DNA of 64,000 nucleotides from a virus: the IMG/VR virus record IMGVR_UViG_3300037147_000032, positions 1-64,000 of that record. The stretch is one strand, 5' to 3'. Made by a program: the position numbers and the translations under genes. Under the pieces are notes generated by a model. It made no database searches. It was not told where the DNA came from and worked only from the letters and a program-made list of their open reading frames with translations. Below are positions 20,424 to 30,037 of this stretch, piece after piece (position 1 is the first letter of the stretch; each line of letters begins with the position of its first letter).

Positions 20424-22058
20424 ATGACAGTCACTTGGAACCCATCAGACTGTTCGACTAACATCGCGCTGTCAGGTAGCAACCTGACGGCGACCAATAC
20501 CTCGGCGGGTGGCAATGGCGGCGTGCGCGCGAACGTCAGTCTAACGACGGGAAAGCTTTATTGGGAAACCCTGATCGTCGCCAACAATTATACCAACTAT
20601 AATACGGTCGGGGCTACCCTGCTTTCGACGGCCCTCTCCGGCGTGTACGAGGCGAACGGAGGCGTCGGCGTTGCAGCGGGTGGCGAGATTTATCTCAATG
20701 GCTCCGATTACTCTGTCACTATCGGGGATACAGTTGGGCAGGTTGTCTGCCATGCGCTTGATCTAGGGGCCATGCTCTATTGGGTGCGCCGAGGCGACGG
20801 CCCGTGGAATGCATCAGGCAGTGCCGATCCGGCAGCAGGAACCGGGGGCATTGATGTCAGCGCAGTCTTTACCGGCGCGGTAGCGCCTTGCATGGCGTCC
20901 TCTTCTTCGACTGCCGGTCAGATGGAAGTCACCGCCGACTTCGGCGCATCGACCTATGTCTGTATCGTACCATCCGGTTTTCTCAATGTGGATGGCAGCA
21001 CTCCAACGGGGCCAACTAATACCGCAGTTACGTGGGACCCGAATGACGCGGCTGTCGGGATCACGTTGTCCGGTGGCAATCTTACTGCCGCGAATGTCGC
21101 GTCAGCGGGAAACGTCGGCGTATACGCACTTACATCTCAAACGGCCGGCAAGTTTTACTTTGAGAGCTACTGCAATGCCAACGATACCAGCGTCTACAGC
21201 GTCGCCGGTGTGGCCCCGCGTTCCCTGTCGCTTAACAATCTTTATTCCGCAACCGGGGGCGTTGGTGTCGGCCAGAGCAGCGGCGTAGGCGAGATTATTC
21301 TCAATGCCACGCAGAACACCGCTTTGGCAACTACCAGCGTCCTGCATACCATTTGCCACGCTATCGACCTCACCGCCAAACTCTATTGGGCGAAAATCGA
21401 TGGCGGCCTCTGGAATAATTCTGGCACGGCTGATCCGGCAACCGGCGTAGGCGGCATCGATATCAGCAGCGTCTTCTCGGGACAGGCCGCCGCCCCCTTC
21501 ATGTCGTCTTCATCCGCCGGGACGGCTGGTACAAGTTTCACCGCAAACTTCGGGGGCACGAGCTACGCGTATACGGCTCCGTCCGGATTTGGAAATTGGC
21601 CCGTCCTTTCGTCGCCGGCATCGAATGTGTGGGCATCCACCGAGACCCCCGACAGTATGGTTTTCCTTGTGCGTAACGGCTATCCGGGCGTGGTCGCCGA
21701 TCTGGCAGTGACTGAAATCCTCGATGTGTTGGCTGCGGTGGGCTACCCGGCATCCGTAGGCACATGGATCGTACAGGAAACTCCGGACAGCATGAGCGCT
21801 CGCGTGATCCAGCCCTTGACGGGCACGCTCGCAACCACCGAAACTCTGGACACGTTCTTGGCGCACGGCGTCGGCTTCGGTGTGAATATCGATTTTAACC
21901 TGACAGAGCTACTTGACATCGCGCACTTTTTAGTAGATGCTGTCCAACCGACCAATGGTGTGCTCGCCGCGACAGAGACACCCGACCGCTTCCAAGCGTT
22001 GGGAGCCGGGGCCGTCAGGCCCTCTACTTCACAAACCGTCATTTTCTTTGTCGCCTAA
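20424..22058 (+). CDS. Tail fibre with two SPRY-like domains and TE-x-D repeats
   Basis: 544 residues. Two related domains, about 1-190 and 200-395, both start TWNPxD/TWDPND, have GKLYWE or GKFYFE and a conserved AxLYW segment, as in SPRY/concanavalin-like phage domains. The last 150 residues hold four or five short repeats built on TETPDxF or TEILD, commonly seen at the ends of phage tail proteins. Probable receptor-binding or adhesion protein. Confidence 0.65.
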   Translation: MTVTWNPSDCSTNIALSGSNLTATNTSAGGNGGVRANVSLTTGKLYWETLIVANNYTNYNTVGATLLSTALSGVYEANGGVGVAAGGEIYLNGSDYSVTIGDTVGQVVCHALDLGAMLYWVRRGDGPWNASGSADPAAGTGGIDVSAVFTGAVAPCMASSSSTAGQMEVTADFGASTYVCIVPSGFLNVDGSTPTGPTNTAVTWDPNDAAVGITLSGGNLTAANVASAGNVGVYALTSQTAGKFYFESYCNANDTSVYSVAGVAPRSLSLNNLYSATGGVGVGQSSGVGEIILNATQNTALATTSVLHTICHAIDLTAKLYWAKIDGGLWNNSGTADPATGVGGIDISSVFSGQAAAPFMSSSSAGTAGTSFTANFGGTSYAYTAPSGFGNWPVLSSPASNVWASTETPDSMVFLVRNGYPGVVADLAVTEILDVLAAVGYPASVGTWIVQETPDSMSARVIQPLTGTLATTETLDTFLAHGVGFGVNIDFNLTELLDIAHFLVDAVQPTNGVLAATETPDRFQALGAGAVRPSTSQTVIFFVA

Positions 22059-22076
22059 CCACCGGAGGATATCTCT

Positions 22077-22457
22077 ATGCCTGTAACCTACAACACGACG
22101 CTGCGCAACACGCGCATGACGGACGTGGTCACCGCAATCGGAACGGGTGGCTACCTCAACATCTACACGACGGGCCTCGGCACGTTGCTGTCATCCATTC
22201 CACTGGCGAACCCGGCGGGCACTGTGACGTCTGGCGTCCTCTCGTTCTCCGGCACTCCGCTCACGCAGAGTTCGGCTAACGCATCAGGCACCGCAGTCGC
22301 GGCGAACGTGACGACCGCAGTGAACGGCGGCGGCACAATCGTCATCAGCGGCCTGACGGTCGGCGTATCGGGTACCGACATCATCATGTCAAGCACGAGC
22401 ATCGTTGCTGGCCAGCCTGTCACGATCACGAGCGCGTCGATCACCGCTGGCTCCTAA
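22077..22457 (+). CDS. Small virion/tail protein
   Basis: 126 residues, ATG after CGGAGGATATCTCT. It starts with TYNTTLRNTRMTDVVTAIG and is otherwise Ser/Thr/Gly/Val rich, with an array of short strands. Such proteins occur among tail fibre genes; role not determined. Confidence 0.6.
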   Translation: MPVTYNTTLRNTRMTDVVTAIGTGGYLNIYTTGLGTLLSSIPLANPAGTVTSGVLSFSGTPLTQSSANASGTAVAANVTTAVNGGGTIVISGLTVGVSGTDIIMSSTSIVAGQPVTITSASITAGS

Positions 22458-22485
22458 CGTATACTCACGGATGGGAGTATAACGG

Positions 22486-24048
22486 GTGGGACAAACAGCC
22501 GTGGCCCCCGAAGAGGGCGTAGTCTTCAACGGCAGCACTTTGTCCGGCCCAACTCCCGGTCCGTTTGGATCGGCCGAAGGCGATGTGTTCAATGGAGTGT
22601 CGCTTCCCGGCGACAGCGGCGGCAGCAGCGGCAGCGGTGGTCTTGGTTTAGGCTACGGTACGAACCCTCCAGCGAGCCCCTTCCCGGTTGTTCCTACTCC
22701 CAGTGGTGGCCCGCTGGTCCTCACAGCCATGACACCGGGTCCCACTGCGGTCTTCACACCATACATGCAATACAACGCTGCGTCCGGTGGCACTCCTCCG
22801 TACTCATGGGAGCTAATCGGCGGCGCGCTTCCGTTGGGTACCGACCAGAAGATTTTATCGACGAACGGTGTCCTCGATCAGATTTACGGCAATTTTCTGC
22901 TCCAGACCGGACCATTCAGCTATACGCTCCAAGTCACCGACAGTTCTGGCGTTGTTTCCCTCGCCTATATCGGCAACGACACATATGCGAGCAATCCTAT
23001 CACCACTTTCTCGGGCGGCAGTCTTTCAACAACCAACGACAATCAACTTGCGATACTTGTGTTCGTCTCATCGAATGAAAGCGCCGCATCAGCAGTTGCC
23101 CAGATCACGTCGGTAACGACGAATGGTAACGTGCTGACATTCACGCGTGTCTTCCATGACGAGAGTTTCACCTTCTCTGACAGTGCGGGTGACAGCGGCG
23201 CTCCGGTAGCGACGATCTCAGTTGACATCTTCACTGCCCCCGTGCCTACGCAAATATCGTCCCTTGGTTGGACGGCGCACGGCAATGGCAACGTCGCTCA
23301 TGGCACTGTCATGAGGTTCACTGTCAACGGGCTGGCTGACATCAACCATCCATTCGATCCCGCATTCCCCAACGTCGCGAAGAACCTGACCGGCACGGCG
23401 AGTGCCCCGACGAACACCGGGATCACCACGAGTAATCCGGGAGGGCTTCTGTTCGGCATCACGATCAACCACACCACGGGCGGCGGTGTCGATACCACGC
23501 CTGTACCTGATCCGACTGGCTGGGTTCCGATCCCCGGCGGCACTCAAGACAATAGCGGCGGCTCCAGTGGCTTCTCCCTCATGGCTTCGAACAAAGAAGC
23601 TCCCACGGTGCTGAACAATATCACGGTCACTGATGGGTTCACGGACAATTTCTGGTATCAGGTCATCTTTGCATTCATCGGTTCTCCCGGCGGTTCGCAA
23701 CAGGTCGCTACGGCCACTATCACCGGGGATGTCACACCGGTCATGCCCGGCACTGTCACGTTTGATGGGCCTACGGGAGATGGGAGTGGGAATTTGATCA
23801 CGGGCAGTGGCACCGGTGCTTATTTCATCGTGCCCCCTTACAACATCCTCATGATCGAGATGTTCGCGGGCACTGATGGCCCCACCACCCTCGCATCTAC
23901 GCTAGGTGCACGTTTTTCGTCGGAAGGATCAGAGACAACTATCATTCTCACACCGAGCGATCCCGGCGCTCCGATTATAGGCGGCCCCATGCAATACGCC
24001 ATCGGTGGGGGCAGCCCCGCCGGTCATATCACCTTTACATGGAGTTGA
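22486..24048 (+). CDS. Tail protein with Ig-like (He_PIG-type) domain
   Basis: 520 residues, GTG start 28 bp after the previous gene. After a Gly/Ser-rich leader, residues 85-150 read like a putative Ig domain (GGTPPYSWELIGGALPLG, TLQVTDSSGVVS). A larger beta domain follows with DxFTDNFWYQVIFAFIGS, the signature of phage fibre lectin-like folds. Likely a host-binding tail protein closing the fibre set. Confidence 0.6.
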   Translation: MGQTAVAPEEGVVFNGSTLSGPTPGPFGSAEGDVFNGVSLPGDSGGSSGSGGLGLGYGTNPPASPFPVVPTPSGGPLVLTAMTPGPTAVFTPYMQYNAASGGTPPYSWELIGGALPLGTDQKILSTNGVLDQIYGNFLLQTGPFSYTLQVTDSSGVVSLAYIGNDTYASNPITTFSGGSLSTTNDNQLAILVFVSSNESAASAVAQITSVTTNGNVLTFTRVFHDESFTFSDSAGDSGAPVATISVDIFTAPVPTQISSLGWTAHGNGNVAHGTVMRFTVNGLADINHPFDPAFPNVAKNLTGTASAPTNTGITTSNPGGLLFGITINHTTGGGVDTTPVPDPTGWVPIPGGTQDNSGGSSGFSLMASNKEAPTVLNNITVTDGFTDNFWYQVIFAFIGSPGGSQQVATATITGDVTPVMPGTVTFDGPTGDGSGNLITGSGTGAYFIVPPYNILMIEMFAGTDGPTTLASTLGARFSSEGSETTIILTPSDPGAPIIGGPMQYAIGGGSPAGHITFTWS

Positions 24049-24049
24049 A

Positions 24050-25048
24050 ATGAGCCCGCATGTTTACGTACAGGGAATGCACGGCCTTGGCGATACGATC
24101 CATCAGCGCGCGGTCATCCGTCAAAAACTAGCAGCGGGAAACAAGGTCACGCTGGAAACATCGTGGCCGTCGCTGTATCACGATCTCGTCGGCGACAACT
24201 TCAAGCTCGCGCGACGTGGCAAGGTGGGGCTCCACTCTCAAGACAAGAACTCACAACGCGAGAGCGATAAGTTCTCCGCGATGCGCTTCGGCGTTGGCAT
24301 GCAGGCGATGCGCGTGGCCTATAGTGGCCAACAGGTGTTGCGCACACCGAGCAAGACAGTTCTGGAGGCGATGTGCAATGCGACGGGGACAAGCTACGAG
24401 GAGGCTGATTATCGCCTTCCTGTTCCGAGTATCTGGTACCGACTTCTTTGCGAAGCACTCGGACCGATCCCGGTCGCCGGCTACGAAAAACCGTGGCTCA
24501 TATATCGGCCCCTTGTCGCCCGACCTGAATGGCGCGGCTCAATACTCCGTAATGCTGACCCCGCGTCTTACTACACTCTCTTTGGAGAAATACGGGACCG
24601 CTATTTTGTCATCTCGATCGCGGACCTCGAAGCAGGCAAGGAATGGCTCGCGTACCCCGAACAAGAGATCAAAGCGGACTTGACTTTCCACCATGGAGAG
24701 TTGGTTTGCGAAGCTCTGGTTGCTCTTTTCAAGCAATCCGACCTCGTGTTCACTTCGAGCGGCTTCCCGGCTATCCTCGCGCCGGCAGTCGGAACGCCCT
24801 GCATTTCCATCGTTGGAGGCTACGAATACCCGGGCTGCCATGACAGCGCCGCGCGCTTCGCTCCCTATTTATCAATTGGCCCGAGAACCTCGTGCTCGTG
24901 CTGGACATCCACATGTCGTCAAGTGTGTGACAAGTCATTCGATCTTACGGTCGCTCGGGCCAAGATTGATAAGTTTCTGTCCAAAACAGTTATTCAAATC
25001 TCGTATCCCCAAGTTGGGGTCGAACGTACCCAGATTGGGGTCGTATGA
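24050..25048 (+). CDS. Glycosyltransferase family 9-like protein
   Basis: 332 residues, ATG at 24050 with GGAGTTGAA upstream. The N-terminus MHGLGDTIHQRAVIR matches the GDx(I/L) nucleotide-sugar transferase start of heptosyltransferase-like GT9 proteins, and FTSSGFPAILAPAVGTPCIS matches the C-terminal donor-binding region. It should transfer a sugar onto a glycan or protein. It opens the glycan cluster and overlaps the next gene by 4 bp. Confidence 0.7.
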   Translation: MSPHVYVQGMHGLGDTIHQRAVIRQKLAAGNKVTLETSWPSLYHDLVGDNFKLARRGKVGLHSQDKNSQRESDKFSAMRFGVGMQAMRVAYSGQQVLRTPSKTVLEAMCNATGTSYEEADYRLPVPSIWYRLLCEALGPIPVAGYEKPWLIYRPLVARPEWRGSILRNADPASYYTLFGEIRDRYFVISIADLEAGKEWLAYPEQEIKADLTFHHGELVCEALVALFKQSDLVFTSSGFPAILAPAVGTPCISIVGGYEYPGCHDSAARFAPYLSIGPRTSCSCWTSTCRQVCDKSFDLTVARAKIDKFLSKTVIQISYPQVGVERTQIGVV

Positions 25049-25683
25049 CTTTCGCTCACGTGCAACGCCCGCCAACATTCCGGCTCGTCCAGCGCGCACC
25101 GACCACGCAAGAGGCGGCCATAGTCATGGGTGGTGGCGGCGATCCGTTCGCGGAGTACGAACAGGCCCGCGATCTCTGCGCAAGGGCTGGCCGTACTGTC
25201 ACTATCTTCGCTGGCAACGACATGATAGAAAAGTTCCCACACTACGTCAATCACGCCGTCACTCTTCACCCTGATAAACTCCAGTTGTGGCTGCCTCGCC
25301 GCCGCGCCGCCGGGTTCAATGTCCCGGACAAGGTCTGGGCACATCGGGAGTACGCAGGCGCTGTGACGGACTGGACGCGGGACTGGGCTGGCTCAACCGG
25401 CCTGTTTTGCGGCAAGATCGCGCGGGAGCTAGGGTTCGTCCACATCATCCTGTGCGGCGTACCTATGACGGAAGAGGCGAACCACTTCATCCGCAATGAA
25501 CCGTGGAAACACGCCAACGGTTTTATTCGGGGCTGGAACGCGCATCTGGAAGAGTTGAGACCCTACGTCCGCAGTTACAGCGGATGGACGAAAGAACAAC
25601 TGGGAGAGCCTACCGAGCAATGGCTTCGAGAAACCATTGTTGATCAGCATTCGAACCTGCCGCAGACAGGACTACGAGCATGA
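25045..25683 (+). CDS. Conserved phage protein of the glycan cluster
   Basis: 212 residues, ATG overlapping the previous TGA. It has a Rossmann-like start (AAIVMGGGGDPFAEYEQARD) and repeated short conserved-looking blocks (TIFAGNDMIEKFP, LHPDKLQLWL, DWAGSTGLFCGKIA, LCGVPMTEEANHF). The pattern resembles MptE/DUF115-like sugar or glycan enzymes, but this is a weak call. Context suggests nucleotide-sugar or glycan handling. Confidence 0.5.
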   Translation: MTFAHVQRPPTFRLVQRAPTTQEAAIVMGGGGDPFAEYEQARDLCARAGRTVTIFAGNDMIEKFPHYVNHAVTLHPDKLQLWLPRRRAAGFNVPDKVWAHREYAGAVTDWTRDWAGSTGLFCGKIARELGFVHIILCGVPMTEEANHFIRNEPWKHANGFIRGWNAHLEELRPYVRSYSGWTKEQLGEPTEQWLRETIVDQHSNLPQTGLRA

Positions 25684-25802
25684 AACGAAATTTTGGTATT
25701 CCGTCAGAAGTCGGACCCGCAAAGCCGGGATGCGTGTTCTTGTACTTCGTGTTGGCAATGCTGTGCTTCATGGCCGCCGGGGCCGTCAAGTCGTGCACAT
25801 GA
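25680..25802 (+). CDS. Small membrane protein (40 aa)
   Basis: ATG and stop overlap the genes on both sides (ATGA, ATGA). One membrane segment, FLYFVLAMLCFMAAGAV, preceded by a Gly/Pro-rich N-terminus. Function unknown. Confidence 0.55.
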   Translation: MKRNFGIPSEVGPAKPGCVFLYFVLAMLCFMAAGAVKSCT

Positions 25803-25927
25803 AGCCCGACCCAGCTAATGACTACATCCTGCCGATCATCGGCATCTGTTTGCTGGTGTGGGTTGTCTATCGAGGCTGGCTACCGTTCGAAGTCGTGAAA
25901 GCAATGATCGAGGACATAACGAAATGA
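25799..25927 (+). CDS. Small membrane protein (42 aa)
   Basis: ATG overlaps the previous stop and its TGA overlaps the gmd start. One membrane segment ([19 protein letters not shown]) followed by an amphipathic helix. With the preceding gene it forms a coupled pair of single-pass peptides, perhaps anchoring the glycan enzymes to the membrane; this is inference. Confidence 0.55.
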   Translation: MKPDPANDYILPIIGICLLVWVVYRGWLPFEVVKAMIEDITK

Positions 25928-26946
25928 CAACAGCTTTAATTACGGGTATTGCCGGACAGGACGGCAGTTACTTGGCCGAGTTGCTGCTCGACAAGGGCTA
26001 TGAGGTTCACGGCATCAAGCGGCGGGCTTCCAATTTCAACACCGCGCGCATCGATCATCTGCCTGATCTCAAGCTGCACTATGGCGACATGACGGATGGA
26101 TCGAGCCTGATACGCATCTTGGATAGCGTATGCCCGGATGAGATTTACAATCTCGCTGCACAGTCTCACGTGCAAGTCTCGTTCGAAACGCCGGAGTACA
26201 CTGCGAACGCTGACGGATTGGGTGCGATGCGTCTGCTTGAGGATATTCGCATAAGCGGAGCCAATGCGCGGCTCTATCAGGCCTCTACGTCAGAACTTTA
26301 CGGCAATGCTCTTGCAGGCGGCCACGGGGGAAGTCTTCTCAATGAAAAATCGCCGTTCATGCCGCGCTCGCCCTACGCAGTGGCGAAGCTCTATGCCTAC
26401 TGGATCACCGTGAACTATCGCGAGGCTTATGGCATCCATGCGTCGAATGGCATATTGTTCAACCATGAGAGCCCACGGCGTGGTCCGACGTTCGTGACGC
26501 GCAAGATCACTCAGGCGGTCGCCGCGATCTCGGAAGGCAAGCAGGACTGCATGTGGCTGGGCAACATAGACAGCCATCGGGACTGGGGCCACGCCCGCGA
26601 CTACGTCGAGGCGATGTGGCTGGCACTCCAGCAAGACAAGCCGGATGATTACGTCGTCGCGACTGGCGAAGCCTACTCCGTCCGCGAGTTCGTCGAGATA
26701 GCGTTCGAAATGGTTGGTATCGAAGTCGGCTGGTTCAACAAAGGCATCCATGAGATCGGCGTCAACACCAAGACCATGCGGCCGGTGGTTCGGATCGACC
26801 CGAAGTATTTTCGTCCGACTGAGGTTGACTTTCTACGTGGAGATGCTACCAAGGCGCGCGAAAAGCTCGGCTGGGCTCCCAAGGTCAGCTTCCGCGACCT
26901 TGTGCACGAGATGGTAGTCAGCGACGTGAAGGCATTGACCAAATGA
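25924..26946 (+). CDS. gmd: GDP-mannose 4,6-dehydratase
   Basis: 340 residues. It converts GDP-mannose to GDP-4-keto-6-deoxymannose. The Rossmann motif [15 protein letters not shown] at residues 8-22, [11 protein letters not shown] near 57, the STSELYG catalytic Ser/Thr-Glu region, the [11 protein letters not shown] (YxxxK) motif, [17 protein letters not shown] and [22 protein letters not shown] are all family hallmarks. Length is normal. It is coupled to neighbours on both sides and works with the fcl-type gene at 28636. Confidence 0.95.
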   Translation: MTTALITGIAGQDGSYLAELLLDKGYEVHGIKRRASNFNTARIDHLPDLKLHYGDMTDGSSLIRILDSVCPDEIYNLAAQSHVQVSFETPEYTANADGLGAMRLLEDIRISGANARLYQASTSELYGNALAGGHGGSLLNEKSPFMPRSPYAVAKLYAYWITVNYREAYGIHASNGILFNHESPRRGPTFVTRKITQAVAAISEGKQDCMWLGNIDSHRDWGHARDYVEAMWLALQQDKPDDYVVATGEAYSVREFVEIAFEMVGIEVGWFNKGIHEIGVNTKTMRPVVRIDPKYFRPTEVDFLRGDATKAREKLGWAPKVSFRDLVHEMVVSDVKALTK

Positions 26947-27752
26947 ATGAGGATACTCGCGTCGTAGTTTGCTGTTACGAGGGTGACAGCCATCAGGTCA
27001 TCGAAGCTTTGGAGTTCTTTCTCCATCACGGGTGCCCGCTCACGGTTCTGTCCCCTGAGGATAGCAAAGCCGATGTGCGATATCCCGGCGTCGATAATAT
27101 CTTTGGGGGCAAGCGCGCTTACATCGGACAGGACAGCCTTGATCGGCAGGCCATTCATCTTCGCCTCCTGTTACAGTATCCTGAGAACCACTTTCTGATC
27201 CACGACGCCGACAGCGTCTTGCTCGATCCGAAAATCCCTGACTATCTTTACGCCGAACCGGACGTAGTCTGGTCAAACCAAGTCGATGACGCGATCCCGG
27301 AGCATCAGGGCTCCTTTCCCGAAGGCTGGCCGCATGTCGCGTTTCAGCCGCCATATTTCTTGAGCCGCAAAACAATCGAAGCGATGCTAGTCCCATACGA
27401 TCAACATCACCCATTTACAGTCGCATCGCCCATGATGCCTTTCATCGATTTCTTCATGGTGCAGTTGACCATGTGCGCTGGCCTGCCGTGGAAGCGGATG
27501 ATGGACTGTATCTCCTGCCCGATCTCGATTGACCTACGCAAAGTCAATCCTCCCAAGACTGATCTCGACACGTATGACATGGGCATGAAGATCGCGATGG
27601 AAAGCGTTCTCAACCGGGGCACGAGCGTGCTTCACTCGGTCAAGAATTCGGTCGCCATCCGCAAGTTGGCGGCTGCACGTCAGGAATATCTCAAGAACCA
27701 CCCTGACGCCGCGCCAGTATTTTTCCCCGCCCCGGTGATCCGAAAGGGCTGA
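26943..27752 (+). CDS. GT-A-like glycosyltransferase
   Basis: 269 residues, ATG overlapping the gmd stop. [20 protein letters not shown] begins a nucleotide-sugar fold and [12 protein letters not shown] provides a DxD-type metal/nucleotide-sugar motif, followed by a region with conserved Trp/Pro. It probably transfers the sugar made by the adjacent enzymes. Family not fixed. Confidence 0.6.
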   Translation: MNEDTRVVVCCYEGDSHQVIEALEFFLHHGCPLTVLSPEDSKADVRYPGVDNIFGGKRAYIGQDSLDRQAIHLRLLLQYPENHFLIHDADSVLLDPKIPDYLYAEPDVVWSNQVDDAIPEHQGSFPEGWPHVAFQPPYFLSRKTIEAMLVPYDQHHPFTVASPMMPFIDFFMVQLTMCAGLPWKRMMDCISCPISIDLRKVNPPKTDLDTYDMGMKIAMESVLNRGTSVLHSVKNSVAIRKLAAARQEYLKNHPDAAPVFFPAPVIRKG

Positions 27753-27754
27753 TC

Positions 27755-28639
27755 GTGCTCGACCTTCCCAACGTCACGCTGCTCTTCGTCGAAACCCGCG
27801 CGCACGGGATAACCGAGCGTGTGATCGCTGATTGTATCTCAAAGTGTAATTTCGGCGAGATTTTGCTTTATACCGACAAGCCTGATCTCATTCGGTTCAA
27901 TCCTAACAGCCGCGCACGCACTATCCTCGTGCCTGACTTCCCTGACAAGAGAGCGGCTGGACAGTTCTACTATCAGCATGCATGCGCTGGGATCACCACG
28001 GACTTCGCGCTGATGCTAGAATGGGACGCTGGCATCTATGACGCCTCGAAGTGGAAACCGGAATTCTTGGATTATGACTACGTCGGAGCGCCTTGGCAAG
28101 TGCGTCCCAACGAACGCGATGATGTAGGCAATGGTGGCTTCACGATCATGTCCAAGCGTCTCGGGACGTTCCTGCATGAGAACGCCGACCGCTATCCAGT
28201 CTACACGGATGTCGATCTCTGCCGCAGACATCGTGTGGGGCTGGAGGGCGAAGGTTTCAAGTGGCCATCCAACACTCTCGCCGGACAATTCTCATGGGAG
28301 CTTTTACCGCGTGACCCAGATCACTTTGGTTTCCACGGTACGTTCAACTGGCCCACCATGCTGCCCCGAAAAGAGATTATCGAACGGGCCAAGATCATGT
28401 TGACATCGCCTTACCTCATAGGCAAGATGCGCGACCTGATCATTCGTGGAAAAGCAACATGGCTTGAGAAAGAACTGGGCGAAGAGCTTTGGACAAAATA
28501 TCTCAGCTATCATCCGGCAATCCCAAACCGTCATGGACGTCCTCAATTCTCATCTCAACAACGTCAGAACATGGGCCGCCTTCTAGCGGAACGACAAGCG
28601 GCTCATATGGTTCTCCAATCGAAAGGGCTAAAAGCGTGA
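27755..28639 (+). CDS. DUF5672-type glycosyltransferase-like protein
   Basis: 294 residues, GTG start. LEWDAGIYDASKWKPEFLDY, DYVGAPWQVRPN and VGNGGFTIMSKRL are the signature of the DUF5672 family found in sugar-transfer contexts. Ends in a GTGA overlap with the fucose synthase gene. Donor and acceptor unknown. Confidence 0.7.
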   Translation: MLDLPNVTLLFVETRAHGITERVIADCISKCNFGEILLYTDKPDLIRFNPNSRARTILVPDFPDKRAAGQFYYQHACAGITTDFALMLEWDAGIYDASKWKPEFLDYDYVGAPWQVRPNERDDVGNGGFTIMSKRLGTFLHENADRYPVYTDVDLCRRHRVGLEGEGFKWPSNTLAGQFSWELLPRDPDHFGFHGTFNWPTMLPRKEIIERAKIMLTSPYLIGKMRDLIIRGKATWLEKELGEELWTKYLSYHPAIPNRHGRPQFSSQQRQNMGRLLAERQAAHMVLQSKGLKA

Positions 28640-29568
28640 TCAAATCAAACTCCTGTATCGTCGTCACCGGGGCGAACGGCCTCGCCGGCTCCGCCGTTGT
28701 CGATCACCTGAAAAAGGCCTACACGTGCGTCGTGCCTGTTACGCGTGGCGTCTGCGATCTCAAGAACCACGGGATGGTCGCAGAGACCTTCCGGCGTATC
28801 GGACCTGAGTATGTCTTCCACGCCGCCGCGACGGTCTATGGCTTGGGCGGTAACATGAGAAATCAGGGGAAGTCATTTCTCGAAAACACCCTGATCAATA
28901 CCGCCGTGATCGACGCGGCGCAGAAGTGCGGGGTCAAGAAGTTCATCGCCATGGGCACCAACGCGGTCTACCCGTGGCCGCCAGTTCTGCCATACCGTGA
29001 GGAAACCATCTTCGATGGTCGGCCGCACGATGGCGAAGCTGGATATGGTCACGCGAAGCGCCACATGCTTGCGATGCTCGAAGCATACAACGAGAGCTAC
29101 GGGATGGACTACACCTATCTTGTCTCTGGCAATCTCTTCGGCCCTCGCGATACATTCGATATCGAGAACGGCCACGTGCTGCCGTCCCTGATCGCGAAGT
29201 TCTATGAGGCGTCCCAAAGCTGGGACGAGCTGGTCAGCGTTTGGGGCGATGGTTCGCCGACACGAGACTTCATGTATAGCCTCGATCTTGCGCGCATCGT
29301 TCGCATGGTGCTGGAGAACGACACGACTGGAGCGATCAACATCGGCAGTGGCGACCGGCGCAGCATCGACTACGTCTGCCGGCGGCTGTGCAGCATCAGT
29401 GGTGTCGACTACGACCGCGTTCGCTATGACAAGACCAAGCCGAACGGGCGACCGGACTGCTACGCCGATCTCTCGAAGCTTCGAGCAGCCGGTTTTTCTC
29501 TGGAGTGGGGATTTGATGAGGCTTTGAAATCGACTTACAAGTGGTTCGCCGCTTCGCAGGCTGCCTAG
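28636..29568 (+). CDS. fcl: GDP-L-fucose synthase
   Basis: 310 residues from a GTG overlapping the previous stop; upstream in-frame codons only read antisense-free sequence of the previous gene. The GANGLAGSAVV nucleotide-binding motif, HAAATVYGLGGNM, YGHAKRHML (YxxxK), and GNLFGPRDTFD match the GDP-4-keto-6-deoxymannose epimerase/reductase. It completes GDP-L-fucose synthesis started by gmd. Confidence 0.92.
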   Translation: MIKSNSCIVVTGANGLAGSAVVDHLKKAYTCVVPVTRGVCDLKNHGMVAETFRRIGPEYVFHAAATVYGLGGNMRNQGKSFLENTLINTAVIDAAQKCGVKKFIAMGTNAVYPWPPVLPYREETIFDGRPHDGEAGYGHAKRHMLAMLEAYNESYGMDYTYLVSGNLFGPRDTFDIENGHVLPSLIAKFYEASQSWDELVSVWGDGSPTRDFMYSLDLARIVRMVLENDTTGAINIGSGDRRSIDYVCRRLCSISGVDYDRVRYDKTKPNGRPDCYADLSKLRAAGFSLEWGFDEALKSTYKWFAASQAA

Positions 29569-29647
29569 CGATAACTGCCAGTTGTTCCAATGGTCTGGGA
29601 ATGCTAAACAAGGGGGTCTCAAATCCCCTCGTGAAAGGCAGTCTCCC

Positions 29648-30037
29648 ATGTTGTCAGTCCTCACCGCTCTCGAAGTCAACCTGATTGTCGGCGTCGTGTG
29701 CCTTGTCTTGGGCATCGTTTTCTCGACCAAGCTTCTGGATACCTTGAAAGGCGTCCCGTCCGATCTGCGCACCGCGCTCAACAGCGTCGAAAAGAACGCC
29801 GTCGCGACAATCGCCGCTGCGAAAACTTCTGCCATCGCCGCTCTGCCTGTTGTCGCTGCCCTTCCGAAGGTCGCTGCGCCCGTCGTGAAGACCGCTGTTG
29901 CCGCCCCCGCCGCTGTTCTGGTCCCGGCCGCTCCCGTCGAGAAGGTGGCACTTGCACCCGGCTCCGCCGCTCCCATCGCCAACGCCGCAACGCCGACCAT
30001 CGTCAGTGGTCCCGGCCCCGGCCCCGCCGTCGTCTAA
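29648..30037 (+). CDS. Membrane protein with Pro/Ala-rich tail
   Basis: 129 residues, ATG at 29648; 80 bp leader contains the inverted pair GGGGGTCTCAAATCCCC. A single membrane segment (VNLIVGVVCLVLGIVFST) is followed by a helix and a long Ala/Pro/Val-rich tail. It begins the lysis block and is a holin or lysis-regulator candidate. Not proven. Confidence 0.5.
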   Translation: MLSVLTALEVNLIVGVVCLVLGIVFSTKLLDTLKGVPSDLRTALNSVEKNAVATIAAAKTSAIAALPVVAALPKVAAPVVKTAVAAPAAVLVPAAPVEKVALAPGSAAPIANAATPTIVSGPGPGPAVV

